Assembly: GCA_902512065.1 (NCBI GenBank)
Contig: CABXHU010000005.1
Coordinates: forward strand, 1 to 64,000
Length of the DNA: 64,000 nt
Direction: 5' to 3'
DNA from: an uncultured Bacteroidota bacterium
GTDB taxonomy: Bacteria; Bacteroidota; Bacteroidia; Flavobacteriales; Flavobacteriaceae
A program made the position numbers and the translations under genes. Shown piece after piece: positions 8,393 to 17,578 of the stretch. A model generated the notes under the pieces. It worked only from the letters and a program-made list of their open reading frames with translations. It did no database searches and was not told the origin of the DNA. The number at the start of each line of letters is the position of its first letter. The first letter of the stretch is position 1.

Positions 8393-10161
8393 TGAAAGAA
8401 AAAATACAAGTTTATAACATAGTTCTTTTTAAGAGATTACTAAACTATGTATCTCCTTATAAATTGTTTTTGTCAATTTGTATTTTCTCAGTTTTAGGAC
8501 TTTCAATTTTCGGTGCTTTAAGGCCCGTTGTTCTCAAAAAAGTTGTTGATGAAAACCTAACTGCTCAGATTAGTGAGGGGTTTTTATATTATATCACAAT
8601 AATTGGATTGTTATTAATTTTGGAGGTTTTCTCAAACTATCTATTTATTTATTATGCAAGTTGGCTGGGTCAATCTGTAGTAAAGGATATTAGAGTAAAG
8701 CTATTCGATCATATATTAAATTTTAAGATGAAGTATTATGATAAATCCTCGGTGGGCATATTAATTACAAGAACTGTTACTGATATGGAAAGAATTGCAG
8801 ACATATTTGGTCAAGGATTGTTTATGATTCTTAGTGATATATTAAAAATGCTTATAGTTGGAATTGTAATGATTTTAATGAATTGGGAACTAAGTATAAT
8901 AGTATTTTTTACACTCCCAATAATATTGATAGCAACTAAGATTTTTCAAAAATATATGAAGATGGCTTTTGACGAGGTTAGAACTGAGGTTGCAAATTTG
9001 AATTCTTTTGTTCAGGAAAGAGTCACAGGGATGAAAGTTTTACAGTTATTTGCAAGAGAAGAAATTGAATATTTAAAATTTAAAGAAATCAATGAGAGGC
9101 ATAAAAAAGCCTGGTTAAAAACCGTTTGGTACAATTCTATATTTTTTCCTGTTGCTGAGATTTTGTCATCTTTAACTCTAGGTCTTGTTGTATGGTATGG
9201 GGGAATGAATAATATATTGGACCAAACAACTTCACTTGGTGAATTAACAGCTTTTATTATGATGATTCCAATGATGTTTAGACCATTAAATCAAATAGCA
9301 AATAAATTCAATACACTATTAATGGGAATGGTAGCAGCTGAGAGAGTATTTAAAGTTCTTGACACAGATTCTAATATTGATGAGTCAGGGAATAAAATAG
9401 CTAATAATTTAAAAGGTGAAATTCAATTTAAAAACATTCATTTTTCTTATAATAAATCTCAAGAGGTCTTAAAAAATATTTCTTTTGATTTAAAGGCAGG
9501 AACAACTACTGCTATCGTTGGTGCGACTGGAGCTGGAAAGTCAACAATTATTAACTTAATTAATAGATTTTATGAAATAAATTCTGGAGATATACTAATT
9601 GATGGAATCAATATAAAGGAATTTACACTTTCTTCATTAAGAGATCAAATTGGATTTGTTTCTCAGGACGTGCATTTGTTTTCAGATACAATTCTCTACA
9701 ATATAACTTTAAATAACAGAAATATTTCATTTGATCAGATAAAGAAGACATCAGTAGAAATTGGAATACATGATTTTATAATGTCTCTGCCTAATGGATA
9801 TAATTATAATGTACGTGAAAGAGGTATAATGCTATCTACTGGTCAAAGACAATTAATTTCATTTTTAAGAGCATATGTTACAGACCCAAAAATATTAATA
9901 CTTGATGAAGCTACTTCATCAATAGATACTGACTCTGAAATTTTAATTCAAAAGGCAATTGAAAAAATGATTGACGATAGAACTTCTTTAGTAATTGCCC
10001 ATAGACTAAGTACAATCAGAAATGCAGATAATATTATTGTAATGAATTTAGGAGAAATTGTTGAGCAGGGCAATCATAATGATCTTCTTAAGGTTAATGG
10101 ATACTATAAAAAACTATATGATAGTCAGTTAAAAAATCAAGAAGAAAATAAAATAGATTAG
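8392..10161 (+). CDS. ABC exporter, fused permease-ATPase (MsbA-like)
   Basis: A half-transporter of 589 residues in the type IV (exporter) fold, expected to work as a homodimer in the inner membrane. Six hydrophobic segments occupy about 15-300. The nucleotide-binding domain has Walker A VGATGAGKST (about 376-385), signature LSTGQ (variant of LSGGQ, about 481), Walker B ILILDEATSSID (about 498-509) and the switch His in IAHRLSTIR. It is coupled to truA. Lipid A-core flippase MsbA is the best-known relative, but other lipid or drug exporters share this architecture, so the substrate is left open. Confidence 0.88.
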   Translation: MKEKIQVYNIVLFKRLLNYVSPYKLFLSICIFSVLGLSIFGALRPVVLKKVVDENLTAQISEGFLYYITIIGLLLILEVFSNYLFIYYASWLGQSVVKDIRVKLFDHILNFKMKYYDKSSVGILITRTVTDMERIADIFGQGLFMILSDILKMLIVGIVMILMNWELSIIVFFTLPIILIATKIFQKYMKMAFDEVRTEVANLNSFVQERVTGMKVLQLFAREEIEYLKFKEINERHKKAWLKTVWYNSIFFPVAEILSSLTLGLVVWYGGMNNILDQTTSLGELTAFIMMIPMMFRPLNQIANKFNTLLMGMVAAERVFKVLDTDSNIDESGNKIANNLKGEIQFKNIHFSYNKSQEVLKNISFDLKAGTTTAIVGATGAGKSTIINLINRFYEINSGDILIDGINIKEFTLSSLRDQIGFVSQDVHLFSDTILYNITLNNRNISFDQIKKTSVEIGIHDFIMSLPNGYNYNVRERGIMLSTGQRQLISFLRAYVTDPKILILDEATSSIDTDSEILIQKAIEKMIDDRTSLVIAHRLSTIRNADNIIVMNLGEIVEQGNHNDLLKVNGYYKKLYDSQLKNQEENKID

Positions 10162-10958
10162 TATAAATCTTTTTTAATCATACCAGCTAGATCTTCTGAA
10201 TCTCTGAAGTTTACAAATTTACCATTTTTAATGTATGATATTTGACCTGACTCTTCTGATACTACAATTGCTAAACAATCAGTTTTTTCAGTTATACTTA
10301 CTGCCGCCCTATGACGAAGACCATATCTGTTTGGAATTACTTTTTCATTGTTAATAGGTAAAACTACTCTAGTACCTTTTACAATATTATTTGAGATAAT
10401 AATTGCTCCATCATGCAAAGGACTATTTTTGAAGAAAATACTTTCTAGAATTGGCTGGTTCACAGTTAAATTCATTTTATCTCCGCTATTTTCTAAAAAG
10501 TCTAAATTATTACTTCTTTCAATTACTATAAGTACACCAGTTTTTGAAATACTCATATTAGAACATGCTGAAATAATAGATTTAATATCAGTATTGTCCT
10601 TATTAATGTCTTGTTTTCCTCTAAGAAAATTTATCCTATCTAATATAGATCCGCTTTTTGCAAAATTAGTTGAACCAATCATCAACAAAAATTTTCTAAT
10701 TTCAGGTTGGAATACAACAATTAATGCAATAATACCTACACTAAAAAATCCTCGTGATAGTCTGTATACTATGCTCATATCCAGCAGTTCTGGACTAGAG
10801 ACCCATCGTATTAAATAAATAAAAATAATTCCAATAAAAATATTTATTGCAACTGTTCCCCTAACAAGTTTATACGCATAATATAATAATGTTGCAATAA
10901 GAATAATATCAACAAAATCAAAAATCCCAAAATCAAGTATTTCATTAAAAAACTCCAT
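10158..10958 (-). CDS. cdaA: Diadenylate cyclase CdaA (c-di-AMP synthase)
   Basis: Makes the second messenger c-di-AMP from two ATP. The 266 residues have three N-terminal membrane helices (about 14-90), then a DisA_N cyclase domain with the conserved DGAIIIS (about 183) and RHRAAVSITEKTDCLAIVVSEESG (about 214-238) active-site motifs. The start is followed by MEFFNEILDFGIFDFVDIILIA, typical of the membrane-bound CdaA type. folP is 60 bp upstream on the same strand, a pairing common in flavobacteria. The stop codon overlaps that of the converging exporter gene. Confidence 0.92.
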   Translation of the reverse strand: MEFFNEILDFGIFDFVDIILIATLLYYAYKLVRGTVAINIFIGIIFIYLIRWVSSPELLDMSIVYRLSRGFFSVGIIALIVVFQPEIRKFLLMIGSTNFAKSGSILDRINFLRGKQDINKDNTDIKSIISACSNMSISKTGVLIVIERSNNLDFLENSGDKMNLTVNQPILESIFFKNSPLHDGAIIISNNIVKGTRVVLPINNEKVIPNRYGLRHRAAVSITEKTDCLAIVVSEESGQISYIKNGKFVNFRDSEDLAGMIKKDLY

Positions 10959-11018
10959 AATACGCTGTTAAAGATACATATAATTATAAAAACAATCGAA
11001 TTAAGTAAGCCCTTAGAC

Positions 11019-11849
11019 TTAGCTTTCTTGATTTAATGAATCTATTAATTTGATACATTCATTTGCTTCTTTTATATCATGAACTCTTAAAATAGAAGCA
11101 CCCTTTATTAATGAAATGGTGTTAAGCACAGTAGTGCCATTTAGGGATTTTTCAGGCTCCGTGTTTAAAGTTTTATAAATCATTGATTTTCTTGAAATAC
11201 CTACCATAACAGGTTTTTCAAGAACTTTTAACAATTCCATATGATTGAGTAAATCATAATTTTGTTTAATATCTTTAGCGAAACCAAATCCAGGATCAAT
11301 AATCAAATCATTTATTTTATAAGATATAGCTTGGTTTATTTTTTCAGAGAAATAATTTATAATCTCTTTTATCATGTCATCATAATTAGTTTTATTCATC
11401 ATATTTTGAGGATTTCCTCTCATATGCATCATTATGTATGGCACTTTATACTTCCCAATTATACTCATCATTTTTTTGTCTAATTCCCCTGCTGAAATAT
11501 CGTTAATTATTGATGCACCAGAGTTTAGGCACACTTCAGCAATTTTACTTCTAAAAGTGTCAATTGAAATTATAATTTCAGGAAATGTTTTATGTACTAA
11601 TTCTAACACAGGGACAATTCTATTTAATTCTTGATCTTCATCAATATTTTTCCCATTAGGTCTTGAGCTATAGGCACCGATATCAATAAAAAATGCACCA
11701 TCATTTATCATTTTTTCCACCTGTTTTAAGATTTTTTTATCTGAATCATACTTTCCTCCATCATAAAATGAATCTGGGGTAATATTAAGTATACCCATAA
11801 TTTTTGGTGTCGATAAATCTATTAGTTTTCCTGCGCAGTTAATGGTCAT
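11019..11849 (-). CDS. folP: Dihydropteroate synthase
   Basis: Condenses p-aminobenzoate with dihydropterin pyrophosphate in folate synthesis. Motifs run in order: MGILNITPDSFYDGGKY, FIDIGAYSSRP, ISIDTFRSKIAEVCLNSGASIINDISAG, MMHMRGNPQNM, DLIIDPGFGFAKDIKQNYDLL, PVMVGISRKSMI, and RVHDIKEANECIKLID. I prefer the ATG at 11849 to the in-frame TTG one codon upstream used by the ORF track. Length (about 276) is normal. cdaA follows after 60 bp and is probably in the same transcript. Confidence 0.95.
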   Translation of the reverse strand: MTINCAGKLIDLSTPKIMGILNITPDSFYDGGKYDSDKKILKQVEKMINDGAFFIDIGAYSSRPNGKNIDEDQELNRIVPVLELVHKTFPEIIISIDTFRSKIAEVCLNSGASIINDISAGELDKKMMSIIGKYKVPYIMMHMRGNPQNMMNKTNYDDMIKEIINYFSEKINQAISYKINDLIIDPGFGFAKDIKQNYDLLNHMELLKVLEKPVMVGISRKSMIYKTLNTEPEKSLNGTTVLNTISLIKGASILRVHDIKEANECIKLIDSLNQES

Positions 11850-11907
11850 CAATTGTAGCTCTAAAAATTTTAATCTTTATTCTTTGAACATTAAAAATAT
11901 TTAATCG

Positions 11908-11923
11908 AAATTTACGTAAATTT
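11908..11923. promoter_or_regulatory. 16-bp perfect palindrome upstream of the DUF1599 gene
   Basis: AAATTTACGTAAATTT is a perfect palindrome ending 10 bp before the GTG start at 11934, in the folP/DUF1599 divergent region. It resembles an operator for a dimeric regulator; it overlaps where a -7 element would be. Confidence 0.4.
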
Positions 11924-11933
11924 TGAATTAATA

Positions 11934-12470
11934 GTGCAAAATACAATAAAACAATATGATAGTGTAATTAATGTATGTAGAGATCTTTTTCATAAGAAAA
12001 TGAAGGATTATGGAAGTGCTTGGAGAATTTTAAGATTAGCATCTTTGACAGATCAAATTTTTATAAAGGCTCAGAGAATACGTGGATTACAAAAGAATAG
12101 TGTTAGAAAAATTGATGAAGGTCAATCGGATGAATTTATAGGGATTATTAACTATTCAATAATGGCTTTAATTCAGTTAGATAAGGGAGTTGTAGAAGAA
12201 CCTGATCTTGATCTTGATGAATCTTTAGTGCTATACAATCAAATTACTGAAAATACAAAAAACTTAATGCTTGACAAGAACCATGATTATGGAGAAGCTT
12301 GGAGAGATATGAGAGTAAGTTCTTTAACAGATTTAATAATTCAAAAATTGCTGAGAATAAAGCAAATAGAGGATAATGCAGGAAAAACCCTTGTAAGTGA
12401 AGGAATAGACGCTAACTATAGTGATATAATTAATTATGCAGTTTTTGCACTAGTACATTTAGAAAAGTAA
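11934..12470 (+). CDS. DUF1599 (nucleotide-modification-associated domain 1) protein, duplicated
   Basis: A 178-residue protein made of two related halves. The first carries KKMKDYGSAWRILRLASLTDQIFIKAQRIRGLQ, the second KNHDYGEAWRDMRVSSLTDLIIQKLLRIKQIED, and each ends in a helix like FIGIINYSIMALIQLD / YSDIINYAVFALVHLE. This is the usual double DUF1599 arrangement in Bacteroidota. The start is GTG at 11934; no ATG fits. The next gene begins 1 bp after the stop, so they form an operon with the DoxX-like protein, permease and tpiA. Biochemical function is unknown. Confidence 0.8.
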   Translation: MQNTIKQYDSVINVCRDLFHKKMKDYGSAWRILRLASLTDQIFIKAQRIRGLQKNSVRKIDEGQSDEFIGIINYSIMALIQLDKGVVEEPDLDLDESLVLYNQITENTKNLMLDKNHDYGEAWRDMRVSSLTDLIIQKLLRIKQIEDNAGKTLVSEGIDANYSDIINYAVFALVHLEK

Positions 12471-12471
12471 G

Positions 12472-13569
12472 ATGAAAATTTTAGTAAACATATTGAGAGT
12501 ATTTGTAGGTTCATTATTTATTTTCTCTGGATTAGTTAAAATAAATGATCCCGTTGGTTTTTCATTTAAACTTGAAGAATATTTTGGACCAACTGTTTTT
12601 GACATTGAATTTTTGATGCCATATACTTTAGCTCTGGCTATTTTTATAGTCATTTTAGAGGTTGTTTTAGGTTTATTTTTATTAATTGGATTTAAACCAA
12701 AACTCACTATATGGACTATGTTACTAATGATAACCTGGTTTACATTTTTAACTTGGTATTCAGCATATTACAATAAGGTGACTGATTGTGGTTGTTTTGG
12801 TGATGCAATTCCATTAACTCCATGGGAGTCTTTTACTAAAGATGTTTTTCTTCTAATTTTTATCTTAATTATCTTTTATAAAATAGATCTAATTAAACCC
12901 ATAATTAATTTTAAAAATCAAATAATTATTTCTGTTATTTCTTTGATTACTTCTAGTGCTATAGTCTATAGGGTTATTGAACATTTACCTATTATTGATT
13001 TTAGACCATATAATACACAAGCAAACATAATTGATAACATGACTATTCCTGAGGATGCACCAAGAGATATATGGAAATATGACTGGAAGTTTACTGTAGA
13101 TGGATCAGAAAAAATTATTTCTACTTCAGGGGAATACCCTAGTGTTAATGGTGATTTTATTTCTGTTGAAACTAAATTAATTGAGAAGGGATATGAAGCT
13201 CCTATTCATGATTTTTCTATTGAATTAAATGATGAAGATTTTTCAAATGAGTTATTAGGTGAAGAAAAACTATTGATGTTTGTTTTATATAATTTATCTA
13301 AATCAAATTTTGAATTAAGCAGTGATATAATTAAAAAATCAAATGAGGCAGTTAAAAAGGGATATAAAGTAATAGGGATAACGGCTTCAGGAATTGATAA
13401 ACAACTTGAAGTCAAGGACCAGTTTGGTTTTGAGTTTGATTTTTATACATGTGATGAAACCGCTTTAAAGACAATAATTAGATCTAATCCTGGGGCATTA
13501 GAAATTAAGTCTGGTACTATTATCAATAAGTGGCATTACAACGATTTTAACAAAATTAAATTTGACTAA
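12472..13569 (+). CDS. BT_3928-type DoxX/MauE-like membrane protein with thioredoxin-fold-like tail
   Basis: The N-terminal half (about 1-150) has four hydrophobic helices and the motifs FSGLVKINDPVGFSFKLEEYF and TDCGCFGDAIPLTPWESFTKD, characteristic of the DoxX/MauE-like BT_3928 family of Bacteroidota. The C-terminal half (about 160-365) looks periplasmic and resembles a thioredoxin/TlpA fold (HDFSIEL, LLMFVLYNLSKSNFEL, VIGITASGIDKQLEVKDQFGFEFDFYTCDE), but the CxxC site is replaced by NLSKS. A redox-related membrane role is plausible but not shown. The stop overlaps the start of the permease gene by 8 bp. Confidence 0.78.
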   Translation: MKILVNILRVFVGSLFIFSGLVKINDPVGFSFKLEEYFGPTVFDIEFLMPYTLALAIFIVILEVVLGLFLLIGFKPKLTIWTMLLMITWFTFLTWYSAYYNKVTDCGCFGDAIPLTPWESFTKDVFLLIFILIIFYKIDLIKPIINFKNQIIISVISLITSSAIVYRVIEHLPIIDFRPYNTQANIIDNMTIPEDAPRDIWKYDWKFTVDGSEKIISTSGEYPSVNGDFISVETKLIEKGYEAPIHDFSIELNDEDFSNELLGEEKLLMFVLYNLSKSNFELSSDIIKKSNEAVKKGYKVIGITASGIDKQLEVKDQFGFEFDFYTCDETALKTIIRSNPGALEIKSGTIINKWHYNDFNKIKFD

Positions 13570-14638
13570 TTTTCTATTTAATAGATTTATATATTCCTTG
13601 TTTACTCTATTTGGAGTAATTACATTAATTTTCTTTCTTTTTAATGTCCTCCCAGGAGATCCAGCACAGATGATGTTAGGACAGAATGAGAATTCAGAAC
13701 AATTGCTTAATATCAAAAAAAAATATGGGTTTGATCAGCCATTAGACACTCAATATTTGTACTACTTAAATGACTTGTCTCCTATTTCTTTTCACTCTAA
13801 ACAAGAAGAAAATTACACTTTTTTAAAAGAAAATAAATATTCAGCATTTGAATTGATGGATCTTAGTTCTTTTACTATAGTTTTAAAATTTCCTTACTTG
13901 AGAACCTCATTTACAATGCAGGGTAAAAAAGTTAGTGATATCATTAAAAATACTTTGCCTAACACTATTGTTTTGGCAATTTCAGCAATAATAATTGCAA
14001 TTATTTTAGGAATATTATTGGGAATAATTTCAGCTGTTCTTAAGGATAGTTATATTGATAAGGGTATTCAACTAATCAGCGTTATAGGAATGAGTTTACC
14101 ATCCTTTTTTAGCGCAATATTGTTTGCATGGTTTTTCGGTTATGTACTAAATGAATATACTAATCTAGAAATGACTGGAAGTTTATATGAATTAGATGAC
14201 TTAGGAGAAAACTATAGTATTAAGTTAAAGAACTTATTGCTCCCAGCAATTGTTCTTGGAATTAGGCCTTTAGCAGTGATTAGCCAGCTAATGAGAAATG
14301 AATTATTAGATGTTTTAAATCAGGACTATATTAGGACAGCTAGAGCAAAAGGACTTTCAGAATATAATGTAATTAAAGATCACGCAATTAAGAACTCATT
14401 AAATCCTGTTGTAACTGCCGTTTCAGGTTGGTTTGCATCATTATTAGCAGGAGCAGTATTTGTTGAATATATTTTTGGTTGGAATGGGTTAGGAAAAGAA
14501 ATTGTTAATGCTCTTAATAATTTAGATTTACCTGTAATTATGGGATCTGTAATAGTTATAGCATTCATGTTTATAATTATAAATATATTAGTAGATATTA
14601 TATATGCTTGGCTAGACCCAAGAGTTAAACTAAACTAA
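13562..14638 (+). CDS. DppB/OppB-like ABC transporter permease
   Basis: Inner-membrane permease of the dipeptide/nickel type. It opens NFLFNRFIYSLFTLFGVITLIFFLFNVLPGDPAQMMLGQN, has the BPD_transp_1 domain from about 130, and contains the EAA-loop RTARAKGLSEYNVIKDHAIKNSLNPVV and FVEYIFGWNGLGKEIVNALNNLDLPVIMG. The start is TTG at 13562, overlapping the previous stop; no ATG is suitable. No partner permease (DppC), ATPase or binding protein is in the window, so those must lie elsewhere. It sits between the DoxX-like protein and tpiA. Confidence 0.88.
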   Translation: MTNFLFNRFIYSLFTLFGVITLIFFLFNVLPGDPAQMMLGQNENSEQLLNIKKKYGFDQPLDTQYLYYLNDLSPISFHSKQEENYTFLKENKYSAFELMDLSSFTIVLKFPYLRTSFTMQGKKVSDIIKNTLPNTIVLAISAIIIAIILGILLGIISAVLKDSYIDKGIQLISVIGMSLPSFFSAILFAWFFGYVLNEYTNLEMTGSLYELDDLGENYSIKLKNLLLPAIVLGIRPLAVISQLMRNELLDVLNQDYIRTARAKGLSEYNVIKDHAIKNSLNPVVTAVSGWFASLLAGAVFVEYIFGWNGLGKEIVNALNNLDLPVIMGSVIVIAFMFIIINILVDIIYAWLDPRVKLN

Positions 14639-14649
14639 AAACTTTAATT

Positions 14650-15399
14650 ATGAGTAGAGAAAAAATAGTTGCTGGTAATTGGAAAATGAATAATGATTCT
14701 AATCAGACGAGGAGTCTTATAGATGAATTGATAAAATTTAACCAAGTAGACGCCACTGTTATGATTGCTCCAGCGCATACTAATTTATCTATAGCACAAG
14801 ATTTGCTGTCAAAATCAAAAATTGAAGTTATAGCTCAGAATATGCATTTTTCTGATAGTGGAGCTTATACTGGTGAGGTATCTGCTCAAATGCTAAAAAG
14901 CATAGGAATTAATACAGTTATTATAGGACATAGTGAGAGAAGAAAATATTTTAAGGAGACTGATAGTGAACTAAAATTAAAAGTTGACATGGGACTTTCT
15001 TCATCTATGAAAGTTATTTTTTGTATTGGAGAAGAAATAGAGGATAGAAGAAACAATAAGCATTTTGAAGTAATATTTAATCAAATAAATAATAGTTTGT
15101 TTCATTTAAAGAATGAGTCATGGAGAAAAATAGTATTAGCCTATGAACCAGTCTGGGCTATTGGAACTGGAGAAACAGCATCATTAGTTCAAATACAAGA
15201 AATGCATTCAATGATTAGAAAAAATATTGCGGATAGATACTCGATGGAGTTGGCTAATTCAATAAGTATCTTATATGGCGGTAGTGTAAAACCAGAAAAC
15301 TCTCAAGATATTTTTTCTTTAGAGGATGTAGACGGTGGATTAATTGGAGGAGCTTCTTTAAGTGCTAATGATTTTAATAAGATAATTAGTTCAATTTAA
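14650..15399 (+). CDS. tpiA: Triosephosphate isomerase
   Basis: Interconverts dihydroxyacetone phosphate and glyceraldehyde 3-phosphate in glycolysis. The 249 residues show the catalytic set GNWKMNND (Lys about 12), IIGHSERRKYF (His about 96), AYEPVWAIGTGETAS (Glu about 168) and the phosphate loop SILYGGSVKPEN with GGLIGGASL near the end. Usual length. It is the last gene of the DUF1599 - DoxX - permease - tpiA run, and its stop overlaps that of the converging MBL-rhodanese gene. Confidence 0.96.
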   Translation: MSREKIVAGNWKMNNDSNQTRSLIDELIKFNQVDATVMIAPAHTNLSIAQDLLSKSKIEVIAQNMHFSDSGAYTGEVSAQMLKSIGINTVIIGHSERRKYFKETDSELKLKVDMGLSSSMKVIFCIGEEIEDRRNNKHFEVIFNQINNSLFHLKNESWRKIVLAYEPVWAIGTGETASLVQIQEMHSMIRKNIADRYSMELANSISILYGGSVKPENSQDIFSLEDVDGGLIGGASLSANDFNKIISSI

Positions 15400-16808
15400 T
15401 CATTAATAACTAATCCAGACCTATAACAATTTTCATTCAGATCAGTTTTTTTTATTTCATCAAATCCTCCTGAAATATCTATTAAATTATCAAATCCATT
15501 TGCTTTAAGAATTGATATAGCTATAACTGATCTATATCCTCCGGCACAATGAACATGTAATCTTTCTTTTGAATTAATTTCACTAATATTCTCTTGTATT
15601 TGACCTAGTGGGTAATTAATTGAACCTTCAATATGCTGGTTCTCAAATTCAGGAACTTTTCTTACATCTAGAATATTTATTTTATTAAGTTTTAATGTCT
15701 CAATAAATTCATTTGCAGATATGGACTCTAAATTAGCTGTTGGATTTCCATTTTTTTCCCAAATTTTTATTCCTCCCTCCAAATAACCAATACAATTATC
15801 ACAACCAACTCTTGAAAGTCTAGTAATAGCTTCTTCTTCCTTTCCTTTTTCTACTATTAGAAGAATTGGTCTATGTACATCCTTGATCAATGTGCCAACC
15901 CAGGGGGCAAAACTTCCATTTAAACCAATAAATAATGAATTTGGAATGTGTTTTTTAATAAATTCTTTTTGCGTTCTAACATCTAATATTAAACTATTTT
16001 CTGAAATCATATTGTTTTTAAACTCATCAATACTTAGCGCTTTTTTAGATTTTTCAAGAACTTCCTCAAAATTATTATATCCTTTTTGATTTAAAAGTGC
16101 ATTTTGCTTAAAATAACTTGGGGGAGGAGGCATTCCTTCCAACAATTCTTTAACAAATTCTTCTTTAGTCATATCTTCTCTTAAGGCATAATTTGAATTT
16201 TTTTGTTCACCTAGTGTGCTAAATGTATCATCACTCATGTTTTTTCCACAAGCTGAACCAGCCCCATGTGCAGGATATATTATTACATTATCTTCCAAAA
16301 TCATTATTTTATTTCTTAGTGAATCATAAAGTTCTCCAGCTAAGTCTTCTTTAGTTATGCCTTTTGCTATAGCTAAATCAGGTCTACCTACGTCACCTAT
16401 AAATAATGTGTCTCCTGTGAAAATAGCATGATTATTTCCATTTTCATCAATTAAAAGATATGTAGTGGATTCAGGAGTATGACCTGGAGTATGAATTGCT
16501 TTAATTTTTATTTTACCAATTGTAAATTCTTCTTGATCTTTTGCAATATGGCATGGATAATCAGTTTCAGCACTTGGCCCATATACAATTTTAGAATTTG
16601 TTTTTCTGGCTAAATCAACATGACCAGAAACAAAATCAGCATGAAAGTGAGTCTCAAAAACATACTTTATTTGGACTTTATCACTATTAGCTTTGTCAAT
16701 GTATTGTTGGGTTTCTCTAAGAGGATCAATGATTGCTGCTTCACCCTCAGAAGAAATATAATATGCCCCTTGTGATAAACAACTTGTATATAGTTGTTGA
16801 ATATTCAT
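15396..16808 (-). CDS. MBL-fold hydrolase fused to two rhodanese domains (persulfide dioxygenase-like)
   Basis: The 470 residues comprise an MBL domain (1-240) with ETHFHADFVSGH, HTPGHTPEST and FTGDTLFIGDVGRPDL. This pattern is of the ETHE1/Blh persulfide dioxygenase type with a mononuclear iron site. Two rhodanese domains follow: the first (about 265-360) has no catalytic Cys (VEKGKEEEAITRLSRVGC), and the second (about 370-465) has the active loop VHCAGGYRS. It probably handles glutathione-type persulfides or low-molecular-weight thiol persulfides in sulfide detoxification. A TATCTTTG -7 box sits 15 bp upstream of the start. Confidence 0.85.
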   Translation of the reverse strand: MNIQQLYTSCLSQGAYYISSEGEAAIIDPLRETQQYIDKANSDKVQIKYVFETHFHADFVSGHVDLARKTNSKIVYGPSAETDYPCHIAKDQEEFTIGKIKIKAIHTPGHTPESTTYLLIDENGNNHAIFTGDTLFIGDVGRPDLAIAKGITKEDLAGELYDSLRNKIMILEDNVIIYPAHGAGSACGKNMSDDTFSTLGEQKNSNYALREDMTKEEFVKELLEGMPPPPSYFKQNALLNQKGYNNFEEVLEKSKKALSIDEFKNNMISENSLILDVRTQKEFIKKHIPNSLFIGLNGSFAPWVGTLIKDVHRPILLIVEKGKEEEAITRLSRVGCDNCIGYLEGGIKIWEKNGNPTANLESISANEFIETLKLNKINILDVRKVPEFENQHIEGSINYPLGQIQENISEINSKERLHVHCAGGYRSVIAISILKANGFDNLIDISGGFDEIKKTDLNENCYRSGLVIND

Positions 16809-16823
16809 TTACAATAGTTTAGG

Positions 16824-16831
16824 CAAAGATA
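16824..16831 (-). promoter_or_regulatory. -7 element TATCTTTG for the MBL-rhodanese gene
   Basis: On the minus strand TATCTTTG fits TAnnTTTG and ends 15 bp before the ATG at 16808, in the 27-bp gap after the preceding gene. This suggests its own transcription start. Confidence 0.4.
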
Positions 16832-16835
16832 ATTA

Positions 16836-17564
16836 CTATTTTCTATAAATTAAAAATCTATTTAATGCTATGACCTGACTTAACATAGAAAAAGTAAAAA
16901 CAATGACTATCATTTTTTGTGAAACTACCTGAAGAATTAATTGTTCTTCAGTAAAATTTGTATAAGGATTAATTTGAGGACCATAAAATATTAAATACAC
17001 ATAGAAAAGTAGGCATATAGTAAAAATTAGATATCCTACAGAGTAAATATTATTTATATTATTAGAATAATAAATTGTCAGTGTATGAAATATTGAAACA
17101 AAAAACAATAATAAAAACGCTCCATTAGCAAAAAAGACATGCCATTCAAAACTAAGATCATCAGGAACAAATCCAACTCCAGAAAACATTATTCCTGCTA
17201 TAAATCCAATATAGCTAGTAATTAATGATAATGATCTACAAGCCTTATTATCTTTTATATGATTAAAAATATTTTTAAAATTTAAATAAAATAAACTAAT
17301 AGTAAGTCCAATTAATATTAGTCCTGAATTAAAAAATAACATAGAAATTGTGTTATCAGCCTGGATAATTTCGGGATTGGCTTCGTCAGTATTAGTTTTA
17401 AGACAACCTAATTCACTTAAAAAGTTATGCGTAAAAGAATAATTATCTGACTTAAAATTAATTATTTCCTTTTCAGATCCAGGATAAAAATATGCTGCAA
17501 TAAGGCAAAATATATAGAAAATACTAATGCTAATTACTGGCAGTTTATTTAGATAAAATTTCAT
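16836..17564 (-). CDS. Multi-pass membrane protein, DUF998-like
   Basis: The ORF track starts at 17639, inside the upstream 62-residue gene. The ATG at 17564 (MKFYLNKLPVISISIFYIFCLIAAYFYPGS) removes that overlap and gives a clean membrane-protein start 14 bp after the previous stop. It has about six hydrophobic helices, an early YPGS...HNFLSELG motif and a central GFVPDD...WHVFFANGAF, which together resemble the DUF998 membrane family. No function is known. It is probably co-transcribed with the small membrane gene upstream. Confidence 0.55.
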   Translation of the reverse strand: MKFYLNKLPVISISIFYIFCLIAAYFYPGSEKEIINFKSDNYSFTHNFLSELGCLKTNTDEANPEIIQADNTISMLFFNSGLILIGLTISLFYLNFKNIFNHIKDNKACRSLSLITSYIGFIAGIMFSGVGFVPDDLSFEWHVFFANGAFLLLFFVSIFHTLTIYYSNNINNIYSVGYLIFTICLLFYVYLIFYGPQINPYTNFTEEQLILQVVSQKMIVIVFTFSMLSQVIALNRFLIYRK

Positions 17565-17578
17565 TATTAATAATACTT

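Noticed and set aside
10348-10818. 156-codon plus-strand ORF
   Set aside because: It lies entirely antisense to cdaA, whose catalytic motifs are intact; the translation shows no domain and is a shadow.
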